Assembly (NCBI GenBank): GCA_023386365.1
Contig: JAEWJX010000082.1
Location: 18,723 to 82,722 of the forward strand
DNA: 64,000 bases
Origin: Actinomycetes bacterium
GTDB lineage: Bacteria; Actinomycetota; Actinomycetes; Actinomycetales; Microbacteriaceae
Direction: 5' to 3'
Part shown: positions 49,965 through 58,561 of the stretch, in pieces
Layout of the letters: each line of letters begins with the position of its first letter
Numbering within the stretch: position 1 is the first letter of the stretch
Notes under the pieces: generated by a model
Database searches by the model: none
What the model saw: only the letters and a program-made list of their open reading frames with translations
Told to the model about the DNA's origin: nothing
Made by a program: the position numbers and the translations under genes

Positions 49965-50342
49965 GTGACCGACACCTCCCGCACGCTCGGCAGCGTCGTC
50001 CTCAGCCTCCTCGCGTTCGGCGTCGGTGCTCTCGTGGGCGTCATCACCACCATCACCCACCGTCAGCTGCCGCCCTGGGGCCTGCTGGCGGGACTCGCCA
50101 TCATCGCGGCGCTCCTCATCGGCATCCGCCTCGCCTCCGACACGCGCCTCCCCGCGATCGCCGCATCCCTCGGCGTCGTCGGCTCCCTCGTGGTCCTGCT
50201 GCTGCAGACGGGCGGGTCGGTGCTGGTCATCGACGACGCCCTCGGATGGGCCTGGGCGCTCGGGCCCGCCGCCATCGCGGCGTTCGTCATCGCCTGGCCG
50301 CGCCGCCGCCGGCGTCCGGAAGCGGCATCAGAGTCGGAATAG
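49965..50342 (+). CDS. Hypothetical small membrane protein (125 aa)
   Basis: Four predicted helices (about residues 8-28, 38-55, 62-82 and 90-112) and an Arg-rich C-terminus ('RRRRRPEAASESE'). Not recognised. It starts GTG 49965 on the strand opposite efeU, so the iron box at 49887 lies between them and could affect both. The fdxA gene follows 9 nt later. Confidence 0.78.
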   Translation: MTDTSRTLGSVVLSLLAFGVGALVGVITTITHRQLPPWGLLAGLAIIAALLIGIRLASDTRLPAIAASLGVVGSLVVLLLQTGGSVLVIDDALGWAWALGPAAIAAFVIAWPRRRRRPEAASESE

Positions 50343-50351
50343 GATGAGGAG

Positions 50352-50672
50352 GTGACCTACGTCATCGCCCTTCCCTGCGTGGATGTCAAAGACCGCGCCT
50401 GCATCGACGAGTGCCCCGTCGACTGCATCTACGAGGGTGACCGCATGCTCTACATCCACCCCGACGAGTGCGTCGACTGCGGTGCGTGCGAGCCGGTCTG
50501 CCCCGTCGAGGCCATCTACTACGAAGACGACCTGCCGGATGCGTGGGCCGACTACTACAAGGCCAATGTCGAGTTCTTCGAAGAGGTCGGATCGCCCGGC
50601 GGCGCCGCCAAGGTCGGCGTGATCGCCGGAGACCACCCGATCGTCGCCGCGCTCCCGCCCCAGGGCGAGTGA
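50352..50672 (+). CDS. fdxA: Seven-iron ferredoxin FdxA
   Basis: A 106-residue ferredoxin with a 3Fe-4S and a 4Fe-4S cluster. N-terminal cysteines in 'VTYVIALPCVDVKDRACIDE' followed by CPVDC; second set in 'CVDCGACEPVCPVEAIYY' (CxxCxxCxxxCP). The C-terminal extension is typical of actinobacterial FdxA. It supplies electrons to oxidoreductases such as P450s or the oxygen-stress machinery. Starts 9 nt after the membrane protein; dapC follows after 3 nt, a frequent actinobacterial pairing. Confidence 0.95.
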   Translation: MTYVIALPCVDVKDRACIDECPVDCIYEGDRMLYIHPDECVDCGACEPVCPVEAIYYEDDLPDAWADYYKANVEFFEEVGSPGGAAKVGVIAGDHPIVAALPPQGE

Positions 50673-50675
50673 CGC

Positions 50676-51776
50676 GTGCCGCTCGCGCTCCCCGACTTTC
50701 CGTGGGACACCCTGGCGCCGTTCGCCGCCGAGGCGCGAGCGCATCCTGACGGCATCGTCGACCTGTCGGTCGGCTCTCCGGTAGACCCGACCCCCGCGCC
50801 CATCCGCGAGGCGCTCGCCGCCGCGACCGACGCCCACGCCTACCCGGCCACCGCGGGCAGTGCGCCGCTGCGGGAGGCGATCGCCGGATGGTACTCCCGC
50901 CGCCGCGGGGTACCCGACCTGACCGTCGACAACGTCATCCCCACCATCGGGTCGAAGGAGTTCGTGGCGCTGCTGCCCACGCTGCTGGGGCTCGGCCCGG
51001 GCGACGTCGTGGTGCAGCCCACCGCCGCCTACCCGAGCTACGCCGTCGGCGCGGCCGTCGTGGGCGCTACGGTGCTCAGCTCCGACGAGCCGGACGACTG
51101 GCCCGCCGAGACGAAGCTCGTGTGGCTCAACAGTCCCGGCAACCCCGACGGCCGGGTGCATTCGCGGGAGTTCCTCCGCCGCGCGGTGGTGCGCGCACGC
51201 GAACTCGGGGCGGTCATCGCGAACGACGAGTGCTACGCCGAACTCGACTGGACCTCGGACGAACCGGCACCCAGCATCCTGCACCCCGAGGTGACGCAGG
51301 GCAGCAGGCGCCTCACGCTCTCGGTGTACTCGCTGTCGAAGCAGTCGAACCTGGCCGGATACCGGGCCGGCTTCGTCGCCGGATGCAGCGACCTCGTCGG
51401 TGAGCTGCTCGCCGCCCGCAAGCACCTCGGCCTCATGCCGCCGGCTCCCGTGCAGGCGGCGATGGTCGTCGCGCTCGGCGACGACGCCCACGTCGCCGCG
51501 CAGAAGCAGCTCTACCGTCGTCGCCGCGAGGTGCTAGTCGGCGCCCTCGAGGCCGCCGGTTTCCGCATCGACCACTCGCAGGCCGGCCTCTACCTGTGGG
51601 CCACCCGCGAGGAGGATTCCTGGGCGACCGTCGCCGCCCTCGCCGGGCTCGGCATCCTGGTCGCGCCGGGCTCGTTCTACGGCCCCGCGGGCGAGCGTCA
51701 CGTGCGTTTCGCGCTCACCGCCACCGACGAGCGGATCGCTGCGGCAGCCGCTCGTCTGAGCGCCGGTAGGCTGTAG
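50676..51776 (+). CDS. dapC: N-succinyldiaminopimelate aminotransferase DapC
   Basis: A 366-residue PLP fold-type I aminotransferase. The PLP Lys is in 'SVYSLSKQSNLAGYRAGFV' (near residue 230). 'IDLSVGSPVDPTPAPIREAL' style residues and 'WLNSPGNPDGRV' match the DapC branch of actinobacteria. It converts N-succinyl-2-amino-6-oxopimelate to N-succinyl-LL-DAP in lysine synthesis. GTG start at 50676. DapD and DapE genes lie within 4 kb, supporting the assignment. Confidence 0.92.
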   Translation: MPLALPDFPWDTLAPFAAEARAHPDGIVDLSVGSPVDPTPAPIREALAAATDAHAYPATAGSAPLREAIAGWYSRRRGVPDLTVDNVIPTIGSKEFVALLPTLLGLGPGDVVVQPTAAYPSYAVGAAVVGATVLSSDEPDDWPAETKLVWLNSPGNPDGRVHSREFLRRAVVRARELGAVIANDECYAELDWTSDEPAPSILHPEVTQGSRRLTLSVYSLSKQSNLAGYRAGFVAGCSDLVGELLAARKHLGLMPPAPVQAAMVVALGDDAHVAAQKQLYRRRREVLVGALEAAGFRIDHSQAGLYLWATREEDSWATVAALAGLGILVAPGSFYGPAGERHVRFALTATDERIAAAAARLSAGRL

Positions 51777-51778
51777 AG

Positions 51779-53071
51779 GTGAGTGAGAAGACAAGCGGAG
51801 AGAAGGTCACCCTCAGCATCGGAGACCGGATCGCCGAGTTCCCCGTGCTGCCGGCCACCGACGGCCGCAACGCCGTCGACCTCTCGACCTTCACCCGGCA
51901 GACCGGACTGAACACCTTCGACCCCGGCTTCGTGAACACGGCGGCCACCCGCAGCGCCATCACGTACATCGACGGCGACGCCGGCATCCTGCGGTACCGC
52001 GGCTACGCGATCGAAGACCTCGCCAAGAACTCCACCTACCTTGAGGTGGCGTGGCTGCTCATCTATGGCGAGCTGCCCACGCCGTCAGAGCTCGAGGAGT
52101 TCTCCGAGAAGGTGCGGCGCCACACGCTGCTCCACGAAGACCTGAAGCGTTTCTTCTCCGCGCTGCCCCACACGGCGCACCCGATGTCGGTGCTGTCGGC
52201 GGCCGTCTCGGCGCTGTCCACCTACTACGAGGACTCCCTCGACCCGCGCAACCCCGAGATGGTCGAGCTGTCGACCATCCGTCTGCTGGCGAAGTTGCCG
52301 GTGATCGCCGCCTACGCGCACAAGAAGGCGCTCGGCCAGGCCTTCCTCTACCCCGACAACTCGCTCGACTTCGTCGAGAACTTCCTCAAGCTGAACTTCG
52401 GCAACCTGGCCGAACTGTACGAGGTCAACCCGGTGCTGGTGAAGGCGCTCGACCGCCTGCTGATCCTCCACGAAGACCACGAGCAGAACGCGTCCACCTC
52501 GACGGTGCGGCTCGTCGGGTCGACCGAGGCGAACCTGTTCGCATCCGTGTCGGCCGGCATCAACGCCCTCTACGGCCCGCTGCACGGCGGCGCCAACGAG
52601 GCCGTGCTCACGATGCTCGCGAAGATCCGCGACTCGGGTGAGAGCGTCGGCAAGTTCGTGGAGCGTGTGAAGGCCAAGGAAGACGGCATCCGTCTGATGG
52701 GCTTCGGTCACCGCGTCTACAAGAACTACGACCCGCGCGCGAAGCTCGTCAAGGAGTCGGCCGACGAGGTGCTCGCCGATCTCGGCGTGAAGGACCCGCT
52801 GCTCGACATCGCGAAGGAGCTCGAGCAGATCGCCCTCGACGACGAGTACTTCCAGGAGCGTCGCCTCTACCCGAACGTCGACTTCTACACGGGCGTCATC
52901 TACAAGGCGATGGGCTTCCCGACCCGCATGTTCACGGTGCTGTTCGCGATCGGCCGTCTGCCCGGCTGGATCGCCCACTGGCGTGAGGCGAACGCGGATG
53001 CCGGCACCAAGATCGGTCGCCCGCAGCAGCTCTACGTGGGCCCCGCCGCCCGAGACTGGCCCACCCGCTAG
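51779..53071 (+). CDS. gltA: Citrate synthase (type II)
   Basis: A 430-residue enzyme condensing acetyl-CoA and oxaloacetate. Active-site residues: 'LHGGANEAVLTMLAK' (His near 268), 'GFGHRVYKNYDPRAK' (His near 307) and 'YPNVDFYTGVIYKAMG' (Asp near 364). The N-terminal extension of a hexameric type II enzyme is present. GTG 51779 starts 2 nt after dapC stop, so it is cotranscribed with dapC and fdxA. The repeat copy C begins directly after the TAG. Confidence 0.96.
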   Translation: MSEKTSGEKVTLSIGDRIAEFPVLPATDGRNAVDLSTFTRQTGLNTFDPGFVNTAATRSAITYIDGDAGILRYRGYAIEDLAKNSTYLEVAWLLIYGELPTPSELEEFSEKVRRHTLLHEDLKRFFSALPHTAHPMSVLSAAVSALSTYYEDSLDPRNPEMVELSTIRLLAKLPVIAAYAHKKALGQAFLYPDNSLDFVENFLKLNFGNLAELYEVNPVLVKALDRLLILHEDHEQNASTSTVRLVGSTEANLFASVSAGINALYGPLHGGANEAVLTMLAKIRDSGESVGKFVERVKAKEDGIRLMGFGHRVYKNYDPRAKLVKESADEVLADLGVKDPLLDIAKELEQIALDDEYFQERRLYPNVDFYTGVIYKAMGFPTRMFTVLFAIGRLPGWIAHWREANADAGTKIGRPQQLYVGPAARDWPTR

Positions 53072-53141
53072 TTAGCTCCAGCTAGCTGCGCTCGGACCCA
53101 GTTGCAACCGTCTCCGATCGCACGCTTCTGGGTCCGATCGG
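53072..53141 (+). repeat. 70-nt dispersed intergenic element, copy C (terminator-like hairpin)
   Basis: Starts 'TTAGCTCCAGCTA' in the base after the gltA stop. Stem positions 18-28 with 39-49 pair except three mismatches; the 5' arm TCGGACCC can instead pair perfectly with the distal GGGTCCGA (59-66). Between convergent gltA and dapD. About 50 of 70 positions match copy A by hand count. Confidence 0.75.
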
Positions 53142-53147
53142 CGCCAA

Positions 53148-54071
53148 TCAGGCGTGGAGCGCCTCGTTGAGCTGCACGCCGGCTCCGGTGCGGGGCAGCG
53201 CCTCGACGGCGCCGGTGAGCGAGTTGCGGCGGAACAGGATGCCGGGCACGCCCGACAGCTCCAGCGCCTTCACGGTGCGGGGTCCCGCGGGCAGCAGCAG
53301 CGTCACCTTCGTGCCGGCCGTGACGTAGAGCCCCGCCTCGACGACCGAGTCGTCGCCGATCGAGATGCCAATACCCGAGTTCGCGCCGAGCAGCGCGCGT
53401 TCGCCGATCGCGACGCGTTCCGTGCCGCCGCCCGACAGGGTGCCCATGATGGAGGCGCCGCCCCCGACATCCGAGCCGTCGCCCACGACGACACCCTGCG
53501 AGATGCGGCCCTCGACCATCGAGTTGCCGAGTGTGCCGGCGTTGAAGTTCACGAATCCTTCGTGCATGACCGTGGTGCCGGGGGAGAGGTGGGCCCCGAG
53601 CCGCACCCGCGACGCGTCGGCGATGCGCACCCGATCCGGAACCACGTAGTCGACGAGCCGCGGGAACTTGTCGATGCCGAGCACCGACGCGCCCGCCTTC
53701 TGCAGCCGCGCACGCGCGGTACGCAGGGTGTCGGGGTGCACCGGTCCGGCGGTGGTCCACGCGACGATCGGCAGGTGACCGAAGATGCCGTCGAGGTTCA
53801 GCCCGTTCGGGGCCACCAGCAGGTGCGAGAGCAGGTGCAGCCGCAGGTAGGCGTCGGGGGTGGATGCGGGGGCCGCATCCGTGTCGATCTCGACGAGGAC
53901 AGCCTCGGTGCGCACGTCGCGCACCGCATCCGCACCGACCGCGTCGATCACCTCGGCAGGCACCGCGACCTGCGCCGGTGCGGCTCCCAGGGCGGGCGAC
54001 GGGAACCAGGTGTCGAGCACCGTCCCGTCGGCGGCGATCGTGGCGAGTCCATGGCCCCAGGCGGTCGTCAT
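53148..54071 (-). CDS. dapD: Tetrahydrodipicolinate N-succinyltransferase DapD
   Basis: A 307-residue left-handed beta-helix acyltransferase that succinylates tetrahydrodipicolinate, the DapC-pathway entry. The hexapeptide-like repeats run through the middle ('VRLGAHLSPGTTVMHEGFVN', 'GVVVGDGSDVGGGASIMGTL'), ending in 'RRNSLTGAVEALPR'. It matches the actinobacterial DapD type (Rv1201c-like). ATG 54071. It is divergent from dapE with a 33-nt gap, and convergent with gltA across the repeat. Confidence 0.93.
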   Translation of the reverse strand: MTTAWGHGLATIAADGTVLDTWFPSPALGAAPAQVAVPAEVIDAVGADAVRDVRTEAVLVEIDTDAAPASTPDAYLRLHLLSHLLVAPNGLNLDGIFGHLPIVAWTTAGPVHPDTLRTARARLQKAGASVLGIDKFPRLVDYVVPDRVRIADASRVRLGAHLSPGTTVMHEGFVNFNAGTLGNSMVEGRISQGVVVGDGSDVGGGASIMGTLSGGGTERVAIGERALLGANSGIGISIGDDSVVEAGLYVTAGTKVTLLLPAGPRTVKALELSGVPGILFRRNSLTGAVEALPRTGAGVQLNEALHA

Positions 54072-54104
54072 GATGCCAGGTTATCCGCTGGGTAGGGTTG
54101 ATCC

Positions 54105-55181
54105 GTGCCCGTCCTCGACCTGTCCGCGTCCACCCCCGAGCTCACCGCGCAACTTGTCGACATCGCGTCCGAGTCGGGTGACGAGGCCGCGATCGCGGAT
54201 GCCATCGAGGCGGTCCTCCGGGCCGCACCGCACCTCGAGGTGCTGCGCGACGGCGACGCGGTGGTCGCCCGCACCAATCTGGGCCGCGCCCAGCGCGCGG
54301 TCATCGCGGGGCACATCGACACCGTCCCGATCAACGGCAACGTCCCGTCCCGTCTCGACGCCGACGGCGTGCTGTGGGGGCGCGGCACCGTCGACATGAA
54401 GGGCGGATGTGCGGTCATGCTGGCGCTCGCCGTGCAGCTGGACGAGCCCGTCGTCGACGTCACCTGGGTGTGGTACGACAACGAAGAGGTCGACTCCGCG
54501 CTGAACGGTCTGGGGCGGATCGCCCGCGAGCACCCCGAGCTGCTGCGGGCCGACTTCGCGATCCTCGGCGAGCCGTCGGGTGCCGAGATCGAGGGCGGAT
54601 GCAACGGCACGATCCGCGTCGACGTGATCACCCGCGGCCGTCGCGCGCATTCGGCTCGAGCCTGGATGGGCGAGAACGCCATCCACGCCGCCGCGTCCGT
54701 GCTGGAGCGCCTGGCGGCGTACGTGCCGCGGGAGGTCGAGGTCGACGGCCTGGTCTACCGCGAGAGCCTGTCGGCGGTGCGCATCTCGGGCGGCGTCGCC
54801 GGCAACGTCATCCCCGACCTCAACGTGGTGCACGTCAACTACCGGTTCGCGCCCAGCCGCAGCGGCGCGGAGGCGCTCGCGCACCTCGAGCAGCTCTTCG
54901 AGGGCCTACCGGTGGAGATCGTCGTCGCCGACCTCGCCGAGGGGGCACGCCCGGGCCTGGACGCCCCGCTCGCGCAGGCGTTCGTCGCGGCGGTGGGCGG
55001 CGAGGCGCGCCCCAAGTACGGCTGGACGGATGTGGCCCGCTTCAGCGCGCTCGGCATCCCGGCGGTGAACTACGGACCCGGTGACCCGAGCCTTGCCCAC
55101 GCCGACGACGAGCGGGTGCCGGTGGCGCAGATCGAGCGGGTCGAGGCCGGCCTGCGGCGATGGCTGACCGCAGCGGTCTGA
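54105..55181 (+). CDS. dapE: Succinyl-diaminopimelate desuccinylase DapE
   Basis: A 358-residue M20 zinc peptidase that removes succinate from N-succinyl-LL-DAP. Zn ligands: 'VIAGHIDTVP' (His, Asp), 'GRGTVDMKGGC' (Asp), 'YDNEEVDS' (catalytic Glu, then Glu ligand) and the distal His in 'SLAHADDERV'. Dimerisation domain at about 170-280. GTG 54105 is the only suitable start. Its end overlaps the next membrane-protein gene by 22 nt. Confidence 0.95.
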   Translation: MPVLDLSASTPELTAQLVDIASESGDEAAIADAIEAVLRAAPHLEVLRDGDAVVARTNLGRAQRAVIAGHIDTVPINGNVPSRLDADGVLWGRGTVDMKGGCAVMLALAVQLDEPVVDVTWVWYDNEEVDSALNGLGRIAREHPELLRADFAILGEPSGAEIEGGCNGTIRVDVITRGRRAHSARAWMGENAIHAAASVLERLAAYVPREVEVDGLVYRESLSAVRISGGVAGNVIPDLNVVHVNYRFAPSRSGAEALAHLEQLFEGLPVEIVVADLAEGARPGLDAPLAQAFVAAVGGEARPKYGWTDVARFSALGIPAVNYGPGDPSLAHADDERVPVAQIERVEAGLRRWLTAAV

Positions 55182-56404
55182 GCCTCGCCGCGCGGGTGCG
55201 CTGGCGGCTCACCCCGTGGTGGGGCCGGGTGCTGCTCGTCTTCCTGGTGTCGCGGGTCGTCACCGGCGCGATCCTGGTGGGGATGTCGTTCGTGGAGGCG
55301 CGCCTGGGGTCGGGTGTCGTGCCCGACTGGTTCACGTTCGCCACCCACTGGGACGGCCAGTGGTACTGGCGGATCGCGATGGAGGGCTACCCGTCCGAGC
55401 TGCCGCTCGACGCCGAGGGGCACGTCGCCCAGAACGCGTGGGCGTTCATGCCCGTCTACCCGTTCCTGGCGTCGGTGTTCGTGAACGCCGGGTTCCCGTT
55501 CCCGGTGATCGCGCCGGTGATCTCGCTGGTGGCGGGCGCGGGTGCGGCGTTGCTGTTCCATCAGCTACTGCGGCAGAGCGGCCTCGCCCCCGGGGCGGCC
55601 CTGTTCGGGGTGGTGCTGCTCTGCACGGCGCCGCTGTCGCCGATGTTCCAGGTGTCGTACGCGGAGTCGCTGGGGTTGGCTCTGCTGTTCCTTGCCCTGC
55701 TGCTGGTGCAGCGGAGGCGGTTCTGGGTGTTGCTGCCGGTGATCGTGGTGATGTCGCTCACCCGGCCCAGCGGTCTCGCGTTCGCGCTCTTCCTGCTGCT
55801 GTACTTCGTGCTGCGCATCGTGCGCGCCATCCGAAAGCCCGCCGAGCATCCGCTGCCGGGGCGGGAGACGGCGGGCATCATCGCCGCGGGACTGGTCAGC
55901 TTCGGGTCGGGGATGTCGTGGCCGGCGATCGCCTGGGCCGTCACCGGCAGCCCCACCGCCTACACGGACACGGAGCTCGCCTGGCGGGCGGGGTACGTGG
56001 GGCAGGGCCCGTTCGAGCCGTTCGCCGACTGGTTCCACGGGGTGGCTTTCTGGCTGGGGTTCTTCCTGCACATCCCGGCGGAGGCCGCCTCCTCGGTGGC
56101 CGTCATCGGCACGATCGCCGCGGTCGCGCTGTTCGCGGTGTTCCTGTTCACCCCGTGGGCGAAGCGTCTCGGCGTGGAGGTGCGCCTGTGGCTGGTGAGC
56201 TACCTCGTGTACCTGCTGGCCGTGTTCTTCCCGCAGTCGAGCACGTGGCGGCTGCTGCTGCCGATGGCGCCTGCCCTCGGTGCGTTCGCGATCCCGCGTT
56301 CGCCGGTCTTCCGCGTCAGCCTGGTGGTGCTCGGCATCGTCGGGCAGCTGCTGTGGGTGTACGGGTGCTGGATCCGGATGCCGGGCGACTGGAGCCCACC
56401 GTGA
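55160..56404 (+). CDS. PIG-V/GPI-mannosyltransferase-like membrane protein
   Basis: A 414-residue membrane protein with about ten helices. The first extracytoplasmic loop has 'ATHWDGQWYWRIAMEGYP', the catalytic WDG-type motif of GT-C mannosyltransferases related to PIG-V. In actinobacteria these probably transfer mannose from polyprenyl-phosphate mannose to cell-wall or envelope lipids; the acceptor is not clear. ATG 55160 lies 22 nt inside dapE, so it is translated with it. No sequence element suggests separate control. Confidence 0.85.
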   Translation: MADRSGLSLAARVRWRLTPWWGRVLLVFLVSRVVTGAILVGMSFVEARLGSGVVPDWFTFATHWDGQWYWRIAMEGYPSELPLDAEGHVAQNAWAFMPVYPFLASVFVNAGFPFPVIAPVISLVAGAGAALLFHQLLRQSGLAPGAALFGVVLLCTAPLSPMFQVSYAESLGLALLFLALLLVQRRRFWVLLPVIVVMSLTRPSGLAFALFLLLYFVLRIVRAIRKPAEHPLPGRETAGIIAAGLVSFGSGMSWPAIAWAVTGSPTAYTDTELAWRAGYVGQGPFEPFADWFHGVAFWLGFFLHIPAEAASSVAVIGTIAAVALFAVFLFTPWAKRLGVEVRLWLVSYLVYLLAVFFPQSSTWRLLLPMAPALGAFAIPRSPVFRVSLVVLGIVGQLLWVYGCWIRMPGDWSPP

Positions 56405-56483
56405 GTCTCCGTCTCGCGGCGGATTTCGCCCCTGTCGTGGGGTACGGGATAATAGAAGAGCAACCATCGAAAGGGGACATCTC

Positions 56484-56654
56484 ATGGCAGCCATGAAGCC
56501 GAGGACCGGTGACGGCCCGATGGAGGCTGTGAAGGAGGGTCGCCTCATCATCGTGCGCGTTCCGCTGGAAGGCGGAGGGCGCCTGGTGGTCTCGGTCAAC
56601 GACGACGAGGCCAAAGAACTGCATGACGCCCTCGCGGGTGTCATCGCCGGCTGA
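56484..56654 (+). CDS. DUF3117 domain protein (56 aa)
   Basis: A compact conserved protein starting 'MAAMKPRTGDGPMEAVKEGR' and ending 'AKELHDALAGVIAG'. This is the strongly conserved actinobacterial DUF3117 family (Rv1211-like); the function is unknown. Preceded by AAAGGGG and an AT-rich GATAAT box (56448) that may be the -10. A stem-loop follows. It is short, yet the sequence is well constrained. Confidence 0.9.
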   Translation: MAAMKPRTGDGPMEAVKEGRLIIVRVPLEGGGRLVVSVNDDEAKELHDALAGVIAG

Positions 56655-56670
56655 CCCGTATCGCAGTCAC

Positions 56671-56704
56671 GCGCCCCGGTCGACGCTCCGCGTCACCGGG
56701 GCGC
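56671..56704. terminator. Hairpin between DUF3117 and the convergent methyltransferase
   Basis: 10-bp perfect outer stem GCGCCCCGGT / ACCGGGGCGC with an inner GACG/CGTC pair, 17 nt after the DUF3117 stop and 17 nt before the end of the convergent gene. Likely a shared bidirectional terminator. Confidence 0.7.
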
Positions 56705-56721
56705 AGCTGTCTCTGCGGCTG

Positions 56722-57354
56722 CTAGTCGCCGGTCTTGACGAGCTGCAGCAGTCCGTCGCCGGCGGTGCTGAGGGATGCGGTGACGGCGCTCGATTCGGCG
56801 ATCGTGGTGAGCAGTGCCCGGAAGTCGGCGACCGTTTCGTCGCGCTGCGCGGGGTCGGCGACGCGGCCGCGCCACAGCGCGTGGGTGACGGCGACGATGC
56901 CGCCCTTGCGTGCGATCCGCAGTCCGTGTTCCACGTAGTCGAGCACGGATGCCGGGTCGGCGTCGACGAGCACCAGGTCGTAGGCGCCGTCGTTCATGCG
57001 CGGCAGCACGTCGGAGGCGCGGCCCGCGATGAGGCGCACGCGTGCCGAGCCGACGCCCGCATCCGCGAACGACTGGCGGGCGCGCTGCTGGTGGTCGATC
57101 TCGACGTCGATGGTGGTGAGGGTGGCTGCGGGGGCGCCCTGCAGCAGCCAGAGGCCGCTGACGCCGGCGCCGGTGCCGATCTCGAGGATGCTCTTCGCGT
57201 CGATCGCGGCGGCGAGCACCGCGAGTTGCGCGCCGACCGCCGGGGACACCGGGTCGGCGCCCAGTTCGAGCGCGTGCTGGCGCGCCGCCTGCGTCGCGGG
57301 GGGCTCCACCGGGAACTCCTCCGCGTACTTCCAGCTCAGGTCTTTGTCGGTCAC
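56722..57354 (-). CDS. O-methyltransferase (class I SAM-dependent)
   Basis: A 210-residue methyltransferase of the catechol/caffeoyl-CoA type. SAM motif I 'SILEIGTGAGVSGLWLLQG' (near residue 60), 'LTTIDVEIDHQQRARQSF' (acidic loop) and 'DLVLVDADPASVLDYVEHG' (motif with metal Asp). Its mycobacterial counterpart (Rv1220c) sits near sigE and tatB, as here with tatB. GTG 57354. Substrate unknown. Convergent with the DUF3117 gene. Confidence 0.9.
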   Translation of the reverse strand: MTDKDLSWKYAEEFPVEPPATQAARQHALELGADPVSPAVGAQLAVLAAAIDAKSILEIGTGAGVSGLWLLQGAPAATLTTIDVEIDHQQRARQSFADAGVGSARVRLIAGRASDVLPRMNDGAYDLVLVDADPASVLDYVEHGLRIARKGGIVAVTHALWRGRVADPAQRDETVADFRALLTTIAESSAVTASLSTAGDGLLQLVKTGD

Positions 57355-57412
57355 GCATCCTCCAGATGCCAGCGTAGGCCCGTACCCAGCCTGTGCCGGT
57401 TATCCTGAGCGG

Positions 57413-57796
57413 GTGTCCTTCGGGTTGACTTTCGACAAGGTGCTGATCATTCTGATCATCGCCGTTTTCTTGGTCGGCCCGGAGCGGCTTCCGGGGTACG
57501 CCGCCCAGCTTGCGCGGCTCACGAAGTCGCTGCGACAGATGGCGAACGGCGCCAAGGACCGGATGCGCGACGAGATGGGTCCCGAGTTCGACGAGGTCGA
57601 CTGGGCGAAGCTCGATCCGCGCAAGTACGACCCACGCCGCATCATCCGCGACGCCCTCCTCGAGGAGGATCCCGCGGCTCCCGTGCCGGCCGGCCCTCCT
57701 GCCGCACCTCGGCGGAGTTCGGCGACGGCCTACGAGCTGCGCCAGCGTCGACTCGGCAAGGGCGCGGTGCCGCCGTACGACGTCGAGGCGACCTAG
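57413..57796 (+). CDS. tatB: Sec-independent translocase protein TatB
   Basis: A 127-residue protein: N-terminal helix 'VLIILIIAVFLVGPERLPGY' with the Tat F-x-G-P-E-x-x-P turn, an amphipathic helix ('AAQLARLTKSLRQMANGA') and a long charged C-terminal tail ('RRIIRDALLEEDPAAP...'). It receives twin-arginine precursors before TatA/TatC; the EfeB here is a likely client. GTG 57413. Diverges from the methyltransferase. tatA and tatC are not in the window. Confidence 0.93.
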   Translation: MSFGLTFDKVLIILIIAVFLVGPERLPGYAAQLARLTKSLRQMANGAKDRMRDEMGPEFDEVDWAKLDPRKYDPRRIIRDALLEEDPAAPVPAGPPAAPRRSSATAYELRQRRLGKGAVPPYDVEAT

Positions 57797-57800
57797 GCGC

Positions 57801-58505
57801 TCACCCGCCCGCGATGACTCCGAGCGTCACCAGCTCGGCGGTCATGCGCCGCGCGAGTTCGGCGTAGCCGGCGTCGTTGGGGTGCTTGTACTGTTCGTCG
57901 GCCCGCCATTCGGGGTGGCCGTCGAGCCAGGTGCCTGCCCCGGCGATGTACTCCAGGCCCGCATCCGCGGCGGCGGCCGTGGCTTCCGCGACGAGACGGA
58001 AGCCGGATGAGACGGGCTGCGGGATCCAGAACGGCTCGACGACGACGATCCGCGCCTGCGGCGCCTCCGCGCGGAACCGGGCCAGGTCGGCGCGGATGGC
58101 GGCGTCGATCTCGTCGATGCGGGCGTCCGCTTCGAAGGTGTCGTTGAGGCCCATGGTGACGAGGATGAGGTCGGGGTCGGCGGCGATCACCCGGTCGACG
58201 GTGTCGTCGTCGGTGCGGTTGGCGACGTAGCCGAGGCCGTTGACGCCCGCGTTCACCTCGGTCCAACCCTGCTGCGCGGACAGAAGGGTGCTCCAGCGGG
58301 CGTCGGGGGAGCTGGCCTGCTCACCGAACGTGTACGAGTCGCCGTAGAAGGCGACCACGGCGCCCGCTTCAGTGGGGGAGCGGTGTGTGGGGCGGGTGAG
58401 CGTCAGTACGAGGGCTGTGGCACCGACGGCGATCACGAGGAGGGCGGCGACGCCCGCGATGATTCCGCCGCGCGAAAGCGACGAAAAGGGTTTCGGGTTG
58501 GGCAT
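57801..58505 (-). CDS. SGNH/GDSL-type hydrolase, exported
   Basis: A 234-residue esterase. N-terminal helix (about residues 13-34) anchors or exports it. SGNH blocks: 'VAFYGDSYTFGEQ' (Ser, GDS), 'NGLGYV' (Gly/Asn), 'TMGLNDTF' (Asn), 'QYKHPNDAGYAEL' (Asp-x-x-His). Likely hydrolyses esters at the cell surface; the substrate is unknown. Convergent with tatB by 4 nt. ATG 58505. Confidence 0.88.
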   Translation of the reverse strand: MPNPKPFSSLSRGGIIAGVAALLVIAVGATALVLTLTRPTHRSPTEAGAVVAFYGDSYTFGEQASSPDARWSTLLSAQQGWTEVNAGVNGLGYVANRTDDDTVDRVIAADPDLILVTMGLNDTFEADARIDEIDAAIRADLARFRAEAPQARIVVVEPFWIPQPVSSGFRLVAEATAAAADAGLEYIAGAGTWLDGHPEWRADEQYKHPNDAGYAELARRMTAELVTLGVIAGG

Positions 58506-58561
58506 GCGAGCAATCTAGTGGCAGGCGGCTACCTCGACGCAAGACTTTTCGGCGAATCGGG

